Shown here piece after piece: positions 8,344 to 16,666 of a DNA stretch of 64,000 bases. The stretch spans positions 181,785 through 245,784 of the forward strand of contig DASYER010000023.1 of NCBI GenBank assembly GCA_036498905.1, given 5' to 3'. The notes under the pieces are model-generated. The model worked only from the letters and a program-made list of their open reading frames with translations, searched no databases and was not told the DNA's origin. Both the position numbers and the translations under genes were made by a program. This DNA comes from DAIDKA01 sp036498905 (GTDB lineage: Bacteria > Pseudomonadota > Gammaproteobacteria > Steroidobacterales > Steroidobacteraceae). Positions within the stretch are counted from its first letter, which is position 1. Each line of letters starts with the position of its first letter.

Positions 8344-10409
8344 GGACCGGTCCATTTCTTCAGCCACGCCTCGACGGTGCGGTGCCATTCGAGGCTATTG
8401 TGCGGTTTGAGCACCCAGTGGTTCTCGTCAGGGAAGGTCAAGAACTCGCTGGGAATCCCGCGCCTCTGCAATGCCGTGAATGCGGCGATTCCCTGGCTTA
8501 TCGGGATGCGGTAGTCCTTGGCGCTGTGAATGATCAGCATCGGGACCTTCCAGTCACCGACATGGATGAGGGGGTTGAAGCGCTCGTAGTTCTGCGGGTG
8601 TTGCCAAGGGGTGCCACCCTGTTCAACTTCCTCGAACCACAGTTCCTCCGTGGCGTAGTACATCATTCGGGCATCAAACACGCCGTCATGGCTCATGAGG
8701 CAACGCCATGCACCTGACTGCGGCGTGGACCAATTGCCCGCGATCCAGTTGATCATGTAGCCGCCATAGCTGCCACCCAGCGCACAGGCGCGGTCCGCGG
8801 CGAGAAATGGGAACTTCTCGAGCGCGGCAGCCCAGCCTTTCTGCAAATCTTCCAGCGGTCGGTCGCCCCAGTGACCGGAAATCGCATCGGTGAACGCCTG
8901 TCCATAGCCGGTCGAGCCGTGAAAATCGATCTCGACCACGGCGAACCCGGCGCCGGCATAGGTTTGAGGATTCCAGCGATAATGGAACTCGTTCAGCCAC
9001 GAACCCTGTGGCCCGCCGTGGATCAGGAATGCGACCGGGTATTTGCGGCCTGGTTCAAAGCCGGCCGGCTTGGTGATGTAGCCGTGCACGGTATCGCCGT
9101 TCCAGCCCTTGAAGGAGAACGGTTCGAAGTCCGCGAATCCAACATCCTTCAGCCGCGCGGCATTGAGGTTGGTGAGGCGCCGTTCTGGGCCACCGGCCAG
9201 GTACAGATCCCCGGGCGCCTTGAACGATTCCCGTGCGATGACCGTCGTCGTGCCGACGTGCGTAAAGTCGCTCACCGTGCCGCCTGCGGCCACCCGCGTC
9301 ACACGTCCGGTCGCAATATCGACGGCAAACAGCGGATGCTCGCCCAGATCATCTGCCGTCGTGTATAGCGTTTTGCCATCGCCCGAAAGCTGCATAGGTC
9401 CGGCACTGCGGTCCCAGCTCGCATCGATCTCGCGCTTCTTTCCCGAGGCCAGATCAAGCTCCATGATTGCGAAGCGATCGGACTCGTGTTGAGGTCGCTT
9501 CATTGCCAGGTAAAAAAGCTTGCTGCCGTCCGCCGATGGTGTCGGGTATCCGTCCCAGGCGGCGTTATCGGCCGTGAGATTGCGCGGCGGGGCACGTCCG
9601 TCGACCGGCACCACATAGATATCGAAATTCGTCGACCACGGTTCGCTCTTCCCGGCGATGCGCACGTCGAAGTAGACTGCATTGCCGTCGGGAGCGAAGG
9701 CGTACTCGGATTCATCGCCGTCGGGCTTCGAGGGTACATCGCCATCGATGCCGCGCGTCAGCCGCCGCGGCTCGGATGTCACGGTGCCATCCGCTGCCAA
9801 ATCCGCGATGAACAGCTGCAGGCGGGTTCCGTCCGCCCAGGTGTCCCAGTGGCGCACGAACAGCCGGTCGTAGACCATGCCGGATTCCTTGGAGGCGGTC
9901 CGCTCGGCAAAGCGCTGCTTGGTGCAGGCCAGATCCGCGCAGTCCGCGAACACGGCGAGCGACAGCGCCAATCGCTTGCCATCCGGCGCGACCCGGTAAC
10001 TGCCCACATCGACGGGCAGGTGGGTGACCTGGCGCGCATCACCAAGGCCGGCGGTGAGACTCCACACCTGGTCGCTCCCGGAGCGATTCGAGAGGAAATA
10101 TAAGATCCTGCCATCAGGAGACCACCGCGGGGAGGAGGCGTTCGAGCCGCCTGCGGTCAGCCGTTGGGGACGGGCAGAGGGGTCGCTCAGATCGAGCCTC
10201 CAGATGCTCTTCACCCCACGGTTTCCGTCGAAGTCCGTTTCACGCAGGGTGAAGGCGAGACTGCGCCCGTCGGGCGCGAGTCGAGGTTCGGAGACCCGAT
10301 CGAGCATCACCAGGTCATTGGCCGTGAACGGACGCGCTACAGCCTGCAGTGCATTCAGGGCCAAACAGGCGGCCAGGCAAGTGGCCAGGAAACCGGACTG
10401 GATTCTCAC
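8340..10409 (-). CDS. S9 family prolyl-oligopeptidase-type serine peptidase
   Basis: 689 residues from a GTG start (GGGAGAG upstream). Signal peptide to about residue 25, then a seven-bladed propeller built of repeated WSPDG/APDGK segments, then an alpha/beta-hydrolase domain. The catalytic Ser is S547 in GGSYGGYM; the Asp sits in HSAKDYRIP and the His in DENHWVL. The architecture matches dipeptidyl/acylaminoacyl peptidases that trim small peptides, here in the periplasm. It may supply substrates to the peptide ABC importer a little downstream, which is inference only. Confidence 0.92.
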   Translation of the reverse strand: MRIQSGFLATCLAACLALNALQAVARPFTANDLVMLDRVSEPRLAPDGRSLAFTLRETDFDGNRGVKSIWRLDLSDPSARPQRLTAGGSNASSPRWSPDGRILYFLSNRSGSDQVWSLTAGLGDARQVTHLPVDVGSYRVAPDGKRLALSLAVFADCADLACTKQRFAERTASKESGMVYDRLFVRHWDTWADGTRLQLFIADLAADGTVTSEPRRLTRGIDGDVPSKPDGDESEYAFAPDGNAVYFDVRIAGKSEPWSTNFDIYVVPVDGRAPPRNLTADNAAWDGYPTPSADGSKLFYLAMKRPQHESDRFAIMELDLASGKKREIDASWDRSAGPMQLSGDGKTLYTTADDLGEHPLFAVDIATGRVTRVAAGGTVSDFTHVGTTTVIARESFKAPGDLYLAGGPERRLTNLNAARLKDVGFADFEPFSFKGWNGDTVHGYITKPAGFEPGRKYPVAFLIHGGPQGSWLNEFHYRWNPQTYAGAGFAVVEIDFHGSTGYGQAFTDAISGHWGDRPLEDLQKGWAAALEKFPFLAADRACALGGSYGGYMINWIAGNWSTPQSGAWRCLMSHDGVFDARMMYYATEELWFEEVEQGGTPWQHPQNYERFNPLIHVGDWKVPMLIIHSAKDYRIPISQGIAAFTALQRRGIPSEFLTFPDENHWVLKPHNSLEWHRTVEAWLKKWTGP

Positions 10410-10442
10410 ATGGCTCTCCCGGATAGGGGCGGTGACCTTGGA

Positions 10443-10448
10443 ATTATA
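10443..10448 (-). promoter_or_regulatory. Candidate -10 box for the S9 peptidase gene
   Basis: Perfect TATAAT on the minus strand, 34 bases before the GTG start. The -35 region at 17 bases reads CCAACG and is poor, so confidence is low. Confidence 0.3.
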
Positions 10449-10522
10449 GGAAATTCTGAGGGCTACGTTGGACCGGGTACCTACAAGGCGCCCGCGGGGG
10501 TGACGCTAAGCTGCCCCCTACC

Positions 10523-11041
10523 ATGAACCGTCTCGTGCCTTTTACGCTACTCGGCATGCTGATCGGCGCCGCTCCAGGCTGCAGCAGGCCCCAGGGTGGC
10601 ACCGTCATCTGCTCGATCCCAAAGGATAAGAGTGGCGGCCCGGCCGCGCCGATGACTTCCCGGCGACCTGATCTTACCGGCCGCACGCGGCTCGGCAAGG
10701 CATCCTTTTATGCGGCAAGTTTCTTTCGGCGCAAAATGGCGGACGGCCACCGAATGGATCCGCATGGCGCCAATGCGGCCAGCAAGACCTTGCCACTGGG
10801 CACCACGGCGCGGGTCACCAACCTTGCGACCGGCCAGACTGCGATCGTCCGGATTGAGGACCGCGGACCGTACGTGAAGGGTCGCGAAGTGGATCTCTCG
10901 CCCACTACCGCCCGCCAGATCGGCCTCACGCGCCGCATCGGTGTCACGCCGGTGAAGGTCGCCCCCATCAAGGTCCCACTGCCCGATGGCACGACTAAAT
11001 CCGGCGCTGGATTGATCCGGCCCGTCTGCCGGCTCTCTTAG
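10523..11041 (+). CDS. RlpA-like double-psi beta-barrel protein
   Basis: 172 residues. An N-terminal export signal ends in a cysteine (GAAPGC, about residue 20), a plausible but not ideal lipobox. Residues 60-150 form the RlpA-like barrel: GKASFYAASFF, AASKTLPLGTTARVTNL and RIEDRGPYVKGREVDLS. RlpA proteins bind denuded glycan and some are lytic transglycosylases at division sites. There is no C-terminal SPOR domain, and where lytic RlpA has TAAH this protein has NAAS, so the putative catalytic His is a Ser. It may therefore be a binding or structural member. Confidence 0.8.
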   Translation: MNRLVPFTLLGMLIGAAPGCSRPQGGTVICSIPKDKSGGPAAPMTSRRPDLTGRTRLGKASFYAASFFRRKMADGHRMDPHGANAASKTLPLGTTARVTNLATGQTAIVRIEDRGPYVKGREVDLSPTTARQIGLTRRIGVTPVKVAPIKVPLPDGTTKSGAGLIRPVCRLS

Positions 11042-11063
11042 GCATTAAGGAGTGCCATCGCGC

Positions 11064-12866
11064 TCAGTGCCGCAGTGTCCTGGCCCGAATCGCTGGATCG
11101 ATGTCCACATAGCGCCAGAAATCCGTCAGGGCGAAGGGCCAGTGACGGTAGTAACGCACCCACGGATAGGCCATGTCGATCACGTAGCGGTGCGCTTCAA
11201 ATTTCATCGGCGCATAGGCGACCAGCAGCGCGGTCATCTGGCGCAGCAGCTTGAGCCGTTCTGGCCCATCCGGGATCTGGTTTTGCTGCACATATAGATC
11301 ATCGTAGGCCGCCAGCTTGAAGCGTGACAGGTTGTCTGCGCCCGACGCAGGGCCGTATCCCATTCTCAGGATATCCGAGGGATCCGGCCCGACGGCGCTC
11401 TGGCCCAGTGTCCAGATCATGAAGTTGCCGGCACGCGCCGCCTTCATCTGATCGGGCCACTTCGCGACCTTGAAGGTGCAGCGCAGATCCAGTGCATCCA
11501 GTGATTTCTGGAAGATTTCATCCGAGATGCGGCTGCGTTGATCCGGCTCCGTGGAGATTTCGATCACCAGTGGCGAACCGTCCGGGTTGTCGCGCCAGCG
11601 CGTGCCATGGCGCGGCAGATAGCCGTACTGATCGAGCAGCGCCTTGGCGCGCGCGATGGAGGACATGCCGTTCTCGGTGCGCAGCTTCGGGTCATAACCG
11701 TACACGCCCGGCATGATGAGTGACTGCGCCGGGATTGCCTGGAACTGGTAGTAGGTGCGGATGCTCTCGGCGGTGTCGTAACCCAGGTTCAGGGCGCGGC
11801 GCAGCGCGACCTTCTGCGGCGTATAGCCACCGATCACGGGATTCTCCATGTTGTACGCGAAGAGCGTCACGTCGATCTGCGGCACACGCTCGATCTGGAT
11901 GTGCTTTTTGACGAGATCGGGCGCGGGCTTGCCGTTGGGCAATGCCAGGTTGGCCATATCGCGCGGCATGACATCGAGGAAGTCGGCTTCGCCGTTCAGG
12001 AACGACAGCCAGCGCGGCTGGTTCTCCTCGATGATCGAGATCTCGACCCGATCGATCAGCGGCAGGCGCTTGCCGTCCAGTTCCCGGGCAATCTGCTGTG
12101 CGTCCCGGTCGGTGGGATCGGGGGTGACGTGGAAGATGTCCGTGCGGTAATCCGGATTGCGTTCCAGCGCGATGAATGAGGAGCGGCGCCACTGCACCAG
12201 CCGGAAAGGACCGGTTCCGACCGGGTGCGCCATGATGCCATCGCCGTACCTCTCGACCACTTCGCGCGCCACCGCGCCCATCACGCTGCCGTCCGCGAGA
12301 TTGAGCAAAAAGCGCGGGGAGGGGGTGCTCAGGGTGATCTGGAAAGTGTAGCGGTCGAGCGTCTTGAGGCCCTCGACGCTGCTGTCGTAGTCAAAGTGAC
12401 CGCTCTTGAGGGCCGCATCGCGCAGCGCCTGCATGCCGACCACACCGAGGGTTTCGAAGGTCTCGTAGTTCGGGCAGTTCCAGTGCGGATCGAAGATGCG
12501 CTTATAGGAGTAGACGTAGTCCGCCGCTGTCAATTCCCGCCGATTGCCCCCGAACGCGGGGTCAGCGGCGAAATAGATGCCCTTCTTGATGCGGATGGTG
12601 AAGGTCTTGTAGTCGCTCGAGACCTCGGGCATGCCGTCCGCGGTCGCGGGCTCGATGGTGCCGGGGGCTGCCAGGTAAGCGAAGCGCAGCGGTGCATCGA
12701 ATATGTTCCGGGTCACGTCGCGCGAATAGATATCCCCGATCTCGACCGGGTCAAAGCCGGTCTCGGCAATCTCCAAGGCGTAGCGCAGGACCTTGCGCTC
12801 GGCGCCGTGCGCGGCAGGCAGCGCGACGGTGAGCAGCAGGCACAGGAGTATCCGCAGTCGGTTCAT
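11064..12866 (-). CDS. ABC transporter substrate-binding protein, family 5 (peptide/oligopeptide type)
   Basis: 600 residues with a clear signal peptide (LLLTVALPAAHGA). The body follows the SBP_bac_5 pattern: a FDAPLRF segment near the N-terminus, ELTAADYVYSYKRI, and VGTGPFRLVQW around residue 215. The family binds peptides, nickel chelates, opines or glycosides in the periplasm; the ligand cannot be told. It is transcribed away from the permease/ATPase operon and starts only 11-29 bases from the permease start, so its promoter must lie within or overlap the permease gene. The SBP and the permease operon most likely form one importer. Confidence 0.9.
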   Translation of the reverse strand: MNRLRILLCLLLTVALPAAHGAERKVLRYALEIAETGFDPVEIGDIYSRDVTRNIFDAPLRFAYLAAPGTIEPATADGMPEVSSDYKTFTIRIKKGIYFAADPAFGGNRRELTAADYVYSYKRIFDPHWNCPNYETFETLGVVGMQALRDAALKSGHFDYDSSVEGLKTLDRYTFQITLSTPSPRFLLNLADGSVMGAVAREVVERYGDGIMAHPVGTGPFRLVQWRRSSFIALERNPDYRTDIFHVTPDPTDRDAQQIARELDGKRLPLIDRVEISIIEENQPRWLSFLNGEADFLDVMPRDMANLALPNGKPAPDLVKKHIQIERVPQIDVTLFAYNMENPVIGGYTPQKVALRRALNLGYDTAESIRTYYQFQAIPAQSLIMPGVYGYDPKLRTENGMSSIARAKALLDQYGYLPRHGTRWRDNPDGSPLVIEISTEPDQRSRISDEIFQKSLDALDLRCTFKVAKWPDQMKAARAGNFMIWTLGQSAVGPDPSDILRMGYGPASGADNLSRFKLAAYDDLYVQQNQIPDGPERLKLLRQMTALLVAYAPMKFEAHRYVIDMAYPWVRYYRHWPFALTDFWRYVDIDPAIRARTLRH

Positions 12867-12895
12867 GGCAGGCGCTCATGATAGGCTGCGACTCC

Positions 12896-13834
12896 GTGAG
12901 CAGCTACCTGATTCGCCGCATCTGGCAGATGATCCCGACCCTGTTGGGTGTCATCCTGCTCGTCTTCGTGCTCTTTCACCTGTTTGGGGGTGATCCAGCC
13001 GAAATCATCGCCGGCCAGAATGCCTCCGCCCAGCAGGTCGATGTGATCCGCCAGCAATTGGGCCTCGATCAGCCCTGGTGGATACAGCTGTGGATCTTCA
13101 TCAAGGAGGTCGTCACCTTCAACTGGGGTGACAGTTGGGCAACGCGCGAATCGGTCTCGCACATTTTCATGACCCGACTGCCGGCGACCCTGACCATCAT
13201 GGTGCCGCTGTTCGCGCTGACGCTGGTGCTGTCGGTGCCGATAGCGCTGGCGGTGGCCTACGTGCGCGGCTCGCTCACCGACCGCCTGATCATGATGGCG
13301 ACCACGATCGCGCTCTCGATCTCATTCCTGGTGTACATCATCGCCGGCCAGTGGCTGTTTGGGTTTGAGCTCAGCTGGTTCCCGATCCAGGGCTGGGCCC
13401 CGAGTCTTTGGAAGAATCTGGCGCTCTACGTGCCCCTGCCGGTGCTGCTCGCCGTGCTCGTGAGCCTCGCCCCGCAGGTGCGCCTGTACCGCAGTTTCTT
13501 TCTCGATGAAATCGGCCAGGACTACGTGCGCACGGCCCGGGCGAAGGGTCTCGCAGAGCGGCAGGTGGTCTTCAAGCATGTGCTGCGCAATGCGCTGATC
13601 CCGATTCTCACCGATATCTCGCTGCAGTTGCCCGGCCTGTTCATCGGCTCGTTCCTGCTCGAGGTGTTCTTTTCGATACCCGGACTGGGGCGCGAGGTGC
13701 TGCTCGCGGTCAATCGCAGCGACTATCCGGTCATCCAGGCGACGACCATCTACCTGGCCGTGTTCACGATGGCGATCAACCTGATCACCGACGTGCTCTA
13801 CAAACTGGTCGATCCACGCGTGGTGCTCAGATGA
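12896..13834 (+). CDS. ABC transporter permease, DppB/OppB type
   Basis: 312 residues from the GTG at 12896, chosen because homologues begin with a YxxRRxxQMIPTLxGV-type sequence immediately; the ATG at 12878 adds six residues. Six transmembrane helices and the EAA-loop region (DEIGQDYVRTARAKGLAERQ) that contacts the ATPase are visible. It forms the inner-membrane channel with the next gene's product. Its stop overlaps the next start (ATGA at 13831-13834). Confidence 0.9.
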   Translation: MSSYLIRRIWQMIPTLLGVILLVFVLFHLFGGDPAEIIAGQNASAQQVDVIRQQLGLDQPWWIQLWIFIKEVVTFNWGDSWATRESVSHIFMTRLPATLTIMVPLFALTLVLSVPIALAVAYVRGSLTDRLIMMATTIALSISFLVYIIAGQWLFGFELSWFPIQGWAPSLWKNLALYVPLPVLLAVLVSLAPQVRLYRSFFLDEIGQDYVRTARAKGLAERQVVFKHVLRNALIPILTDISLQLPGLFIGSFLLEVFFSIPGLGREVLLAVNRSDYPVIQATTIYLAVFTMAINLITDVLYKLVDPRVVLR

Positions 13835-14829
13835 AGGGCCACGGTGTCTGGGGGCTGGCGGCAGGACGTCTGCGGCACGACCGCCTTGGCATGGGCGCAC
13901 TCGTCGTAGTCAGCGTGTTCGTGGTCATGATCGTGCTGGTATCGCTGCACCTGTTGGCCGGCGATTGGGCCGTGGAGCGCGGTGAGCATTACGCCAATCC
14001 GAGTTTCCTCGGCCCGGGTCCGGATGAGCTGGCCATGATCGCACCGCCTCCGGGGCAGATGCTCGACCTGACCGCCGTCGATCCGCTCAGCCCCCACTAC
14101 GCAGACATCGAACGGCGCACCCGCGAACTGCAGACCGCCGTGCGGCCGCGCCTGCGGACGCTGCCGTTCGGCGGCGATCGCTATGGTCGCGATGTGCTCA
14201 AGAAGGCCATCAAGGGCACCCAGGTGTCGATCATCGTAGGACTGGCCGCGGCGCTCGTGGCGACCTTCATCGGCAGTCTCCTCGGCGCCTTCGCGGGGTT
14301 CTGCGGCGGGTTCATCGGGGACGTCCTCGAATGGCTGTATAACGTCTTCACCTCGGTGCCCTACATACTGCTGATCTTCGCGTTCGCGGCGGTGAGCGGG
14401 CGCGGCATCGTCAGCGTCATCGTGATTCTCGGCCTGACCGGATGGACCGGGGTGTACCGGCTGATCCGCGCCGAGTACCTCAAGCATTCGACCCGCGAGT
14501 ACGTGCGCGCCGCCCAGGCGATCGGCGCCCCCCCGCTGGCACGCATGTTCGTTCACATTCTGCCGAACGTGTCGCACGTCATCCTGGTGCAGCTCTCCCT
14601 CAACGTGGTCGGCTTCATCAAGGCCGAGGTCATCCTATCGTTCCTGGGGCTGGGGGTGTCAGTGGACTCGGTGTCGTGGGGCACGATGCTGAACGAGGCG
14701 CAGAGCGAGCTGATCCTGGGCAAGTGGTGGCAGCTGACGGCCGCGACTCTTTTCATGGCCGTGTTCGTGACCGCCTTCTCCTTGTTCACGGATTCCCTGC
14801 GCGATGCCCTGGATCCGAAGCTGCGATGA
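13831..14829 (+). CDS. ABC transporter permease, DppC/OppC type
   Basis: 332 residues. After a first helix (residues ~20-45) comes a ~90-residue periplasmic insert, then LPFGGDRYGRDVLKKAIKG, the typical OppC motif, and five more helices. The EAA loop is TREYVRAAQAIGAPPLARMF. It is coupled on both sides by ATGA overlaps, making permease, permease and ATPase a single translational unit. Confidence 0.92.
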   Translation: MKGHGVWGLAAGRLRHDRLGMGALVVVSVFVVMIVLVSLHLLAGDWAVERGEHYANPSFLGPGPDELAMIAPPPGQMLDLTAVDPLSPHYADIERRTRELQTAVRPRLRTLPFGGDRYGRDVLKKAIKGTQVSIIVGLAAALVATFIGSLLGAFAGFCGGFIGDVLEWLYNVFTSVPYILLIFAFAAVSGRGIVSVIVILGLTGWTGVYRLIRAEYLKHSTREYVRAAQAIGAPPLARMFVHILPNVSHVILVQLSLNVVGFIKAEVILSFLGLGVSVDSVSWGTMLNEAQSELILGKWWQLTAATLFMAVFVTAFSLFTDSLRDALDPKLR

Positions 14830-16541
14830 CCGATTCCAGGGACCATAGCCCGCTGCTGTCCGTACGGGACCTGGCCGTAGACTTTCAGGTCGCCCGGGAG
14901 GCGTCGCGCGTTGCGGTGCGCGGCATCAGCTTCGATGTTCCGGCCGAGCGAACCGTTGCACTGGTGGGGGAGTCAGGCAGCGGCAAGAGTGTCTCGGCCA
15001 TGGCCATCCTGCGCCTGCTTCCCGACAATGCGCGCATTGCGGGCAGTATCCGCTTCGAAGGACGGGAACTGACGTCGCTGCCGGATGCGCAGATGCGCGC
15101 ACTGCGTGGCGGCGCCATGTCGATGGTGTTCCAGGAACCGATGTCCTCGCTCAACCCCGTGTTCAGCGTCGGCGACCAGATCGCCGAGAGTGTGCGCGTC
15201 CACGATCGGCTCGGCCGGCGTGCGGCACGCACGCGCGCCATCGAACTGCTGGCTGAAGTCGGACTGCCGGACCCGCAGCTGCGTGTGCGCAGCTACCCGC
15301 ACCAATTGTCAGGCGGACAGCAGCAGCGCGTCATGATCGCGATGTCGATTGCCTGCAAGCCAAAACTGCTGATTGCCGACGAACCGACGACGGCACTGGA
15401 TGTGACCATCCAGAAGCAGGTCCTTGAGCTGCTCGCGTCGCTGCGCCGGAGCCACCAGATGAGCGTGCTGTTCATCAGCCACGACCTGGAAGTGGTGGGC
15501 GAGATCGCGGACGAAGTGATCGTGATGCAGGATGGCGAGATACGCGAGCAGGGCGCGGTGGAGCGGCTGTTCACGGCACCCGTGCACCCCTATACACGGG
15601 CGCTCCTGGCCTGCCGGCCGGATGTGGAGCGCCATCCGCGACGCCTGCCGGTGGTCGCCGATTTCATGGATGGCCGCCATCCCGATCGGCGCGACTCGGC
15701 GCGAGTGCAACGTGCCGGCCAGGACGTGGTTCTGGAGGTGAGCGGCCTGAGCAAGAGTTTTCGCCTGCGTGATGGGCTGTTCCACTGGCGCGAGGTGCCG
15801 GCCGTGGCCGATGTGTCCTTCAAGCTGCGGCGCGGTCAGACCCTTGGCGTCGCCGGCGAGTCAGGCTCGGGCAAGACGACGATGGGTCTTACCCTGATGC
15901 GCCTGCACGAGGCGAGCGCCGGCCGCGTCATCATGCACGGCAGCAGCGGGGCGGCGAATCTGCTGGATTTAAGCGAGACGGCGATGATGCCGTATCGCCG
16001 GCGCATCCAGATCGTTTTTCAAAATCCCTACGCCTCGCTCAATCCGCGCTTCACCATCGCGCATATTCTGATCGAACCGATGATGCTGCACAGTATCGGC
16101 GCGGATGCGCGGGCAAGGATGGGTCTGGCCGGGGACCTGCTGCAGCGCGTCGGCCTGCCGCGCGATGCGCTGGATCGCTACCCGCATGAATTTTCCGGCG
16201 GCCAACGCCAACGAATTGCGATTGCACGTTGCCTGACGGTGCGCCCGGAAGTACTCATCTGTGACGAGTCGGTCTCGGCGCTCGATGTCTCGGTGCAGGC
16301 GCAGGTACTCAATCTGCTGCTGGATCTGCAGGACGACTTCGGCATGGCCTACATCTTCATTTCCCACGACCTGGCCGTGGTGCGCTATATGTCCGACCAG
16401 GTCATGGTGATGAGCGAGGGCCGGGCCGTCGAAATGGCCGATGCCGAGAACATTTATCGCCATCCGCAAAATGCCTATACGCGCAGATTGCTGGAGGCAA
16501 TCCCGCGTGGGCTTGCCGGCCGTATTGTGCCGGACCCGTAA
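14826..16541 (+). CDS. Dual ABC ATPase of the peptide importer (YejF/GsiA-like)
   Basis: 571 residues from the ATG at 14826, overlapping the upstream stop. Two complete nucleotide-binding domains are fused. The first has Walker A GESGSGKS, signature LSGGQQQR and Walker B LLIADEP. The second has GESGSGKTT, FSGGQRQR and LICDES. The second Walker B ends in DES rather than DEP, which is common here. It powers the two permeases. The fused ATPase plus family-5 binding protein resembles YejABEF/GsiABCD-type importers of peptides or glutathione; the substrate is unknown. Confidence 0.93.
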   Translation: MTDSRDHSPLLSVRDLAVDFQVAREASRVAVRGISFDVPAERTVALVGESGSGKSVSAMAILRLLPDNARIAGSIRFEGRELTSLPDAQMRALRGGAMSMVFQEPMSSLNPVFSVGDQIAESVRVHDRLGRRAARTRAIELLAEVGLPDPQLRVRSYPHQLSGGQQQRVMIAMSIACKPKLLIADEPTTALDVTIQKQVLELLASLRRSHQMSVLFISHDLEVVGEIADEVIVMQDGEIREQGAVERLFTAPVHPYTRALLACRPDVERHPRRLPVVADFMDGRHPDRRDSARVQRAGQDVVLEVSGLSKSFRLRDGLFHWREVPAVADVSFKLRRGQTLGVAGESGSGKTTMGLTLMRLHEASAGRVIMHGSSGAANLLDLSETAMMPYRRRIQIVFQNPYASLNPRFTIAHILIEPMMLHSIGADARARMGLAGDLLQRVGLPRDALDRYPHEFSGGQRQRIAIARCLTVRPEVLICDESVSALDVSVQAQVLNLLLDLQDDFGMAYIFISHDLAVVRYMSDQVMVMSEGRAVEMADAENIYRHPQNAYTRRLLEAIPRGLAGRIVPDP

Positions 16542-16666
16542 GTCCTTGAAATTGTGAATTATCTAAGCTTATGGGCCGGAGGGCACAGATTGCGCGTGTG
16601 TAAAGTGGGACGAGGGTCAACGCGCCCGAGATCCCCAACGAGCACCGTGCCGCTTCACCCTCGCTC

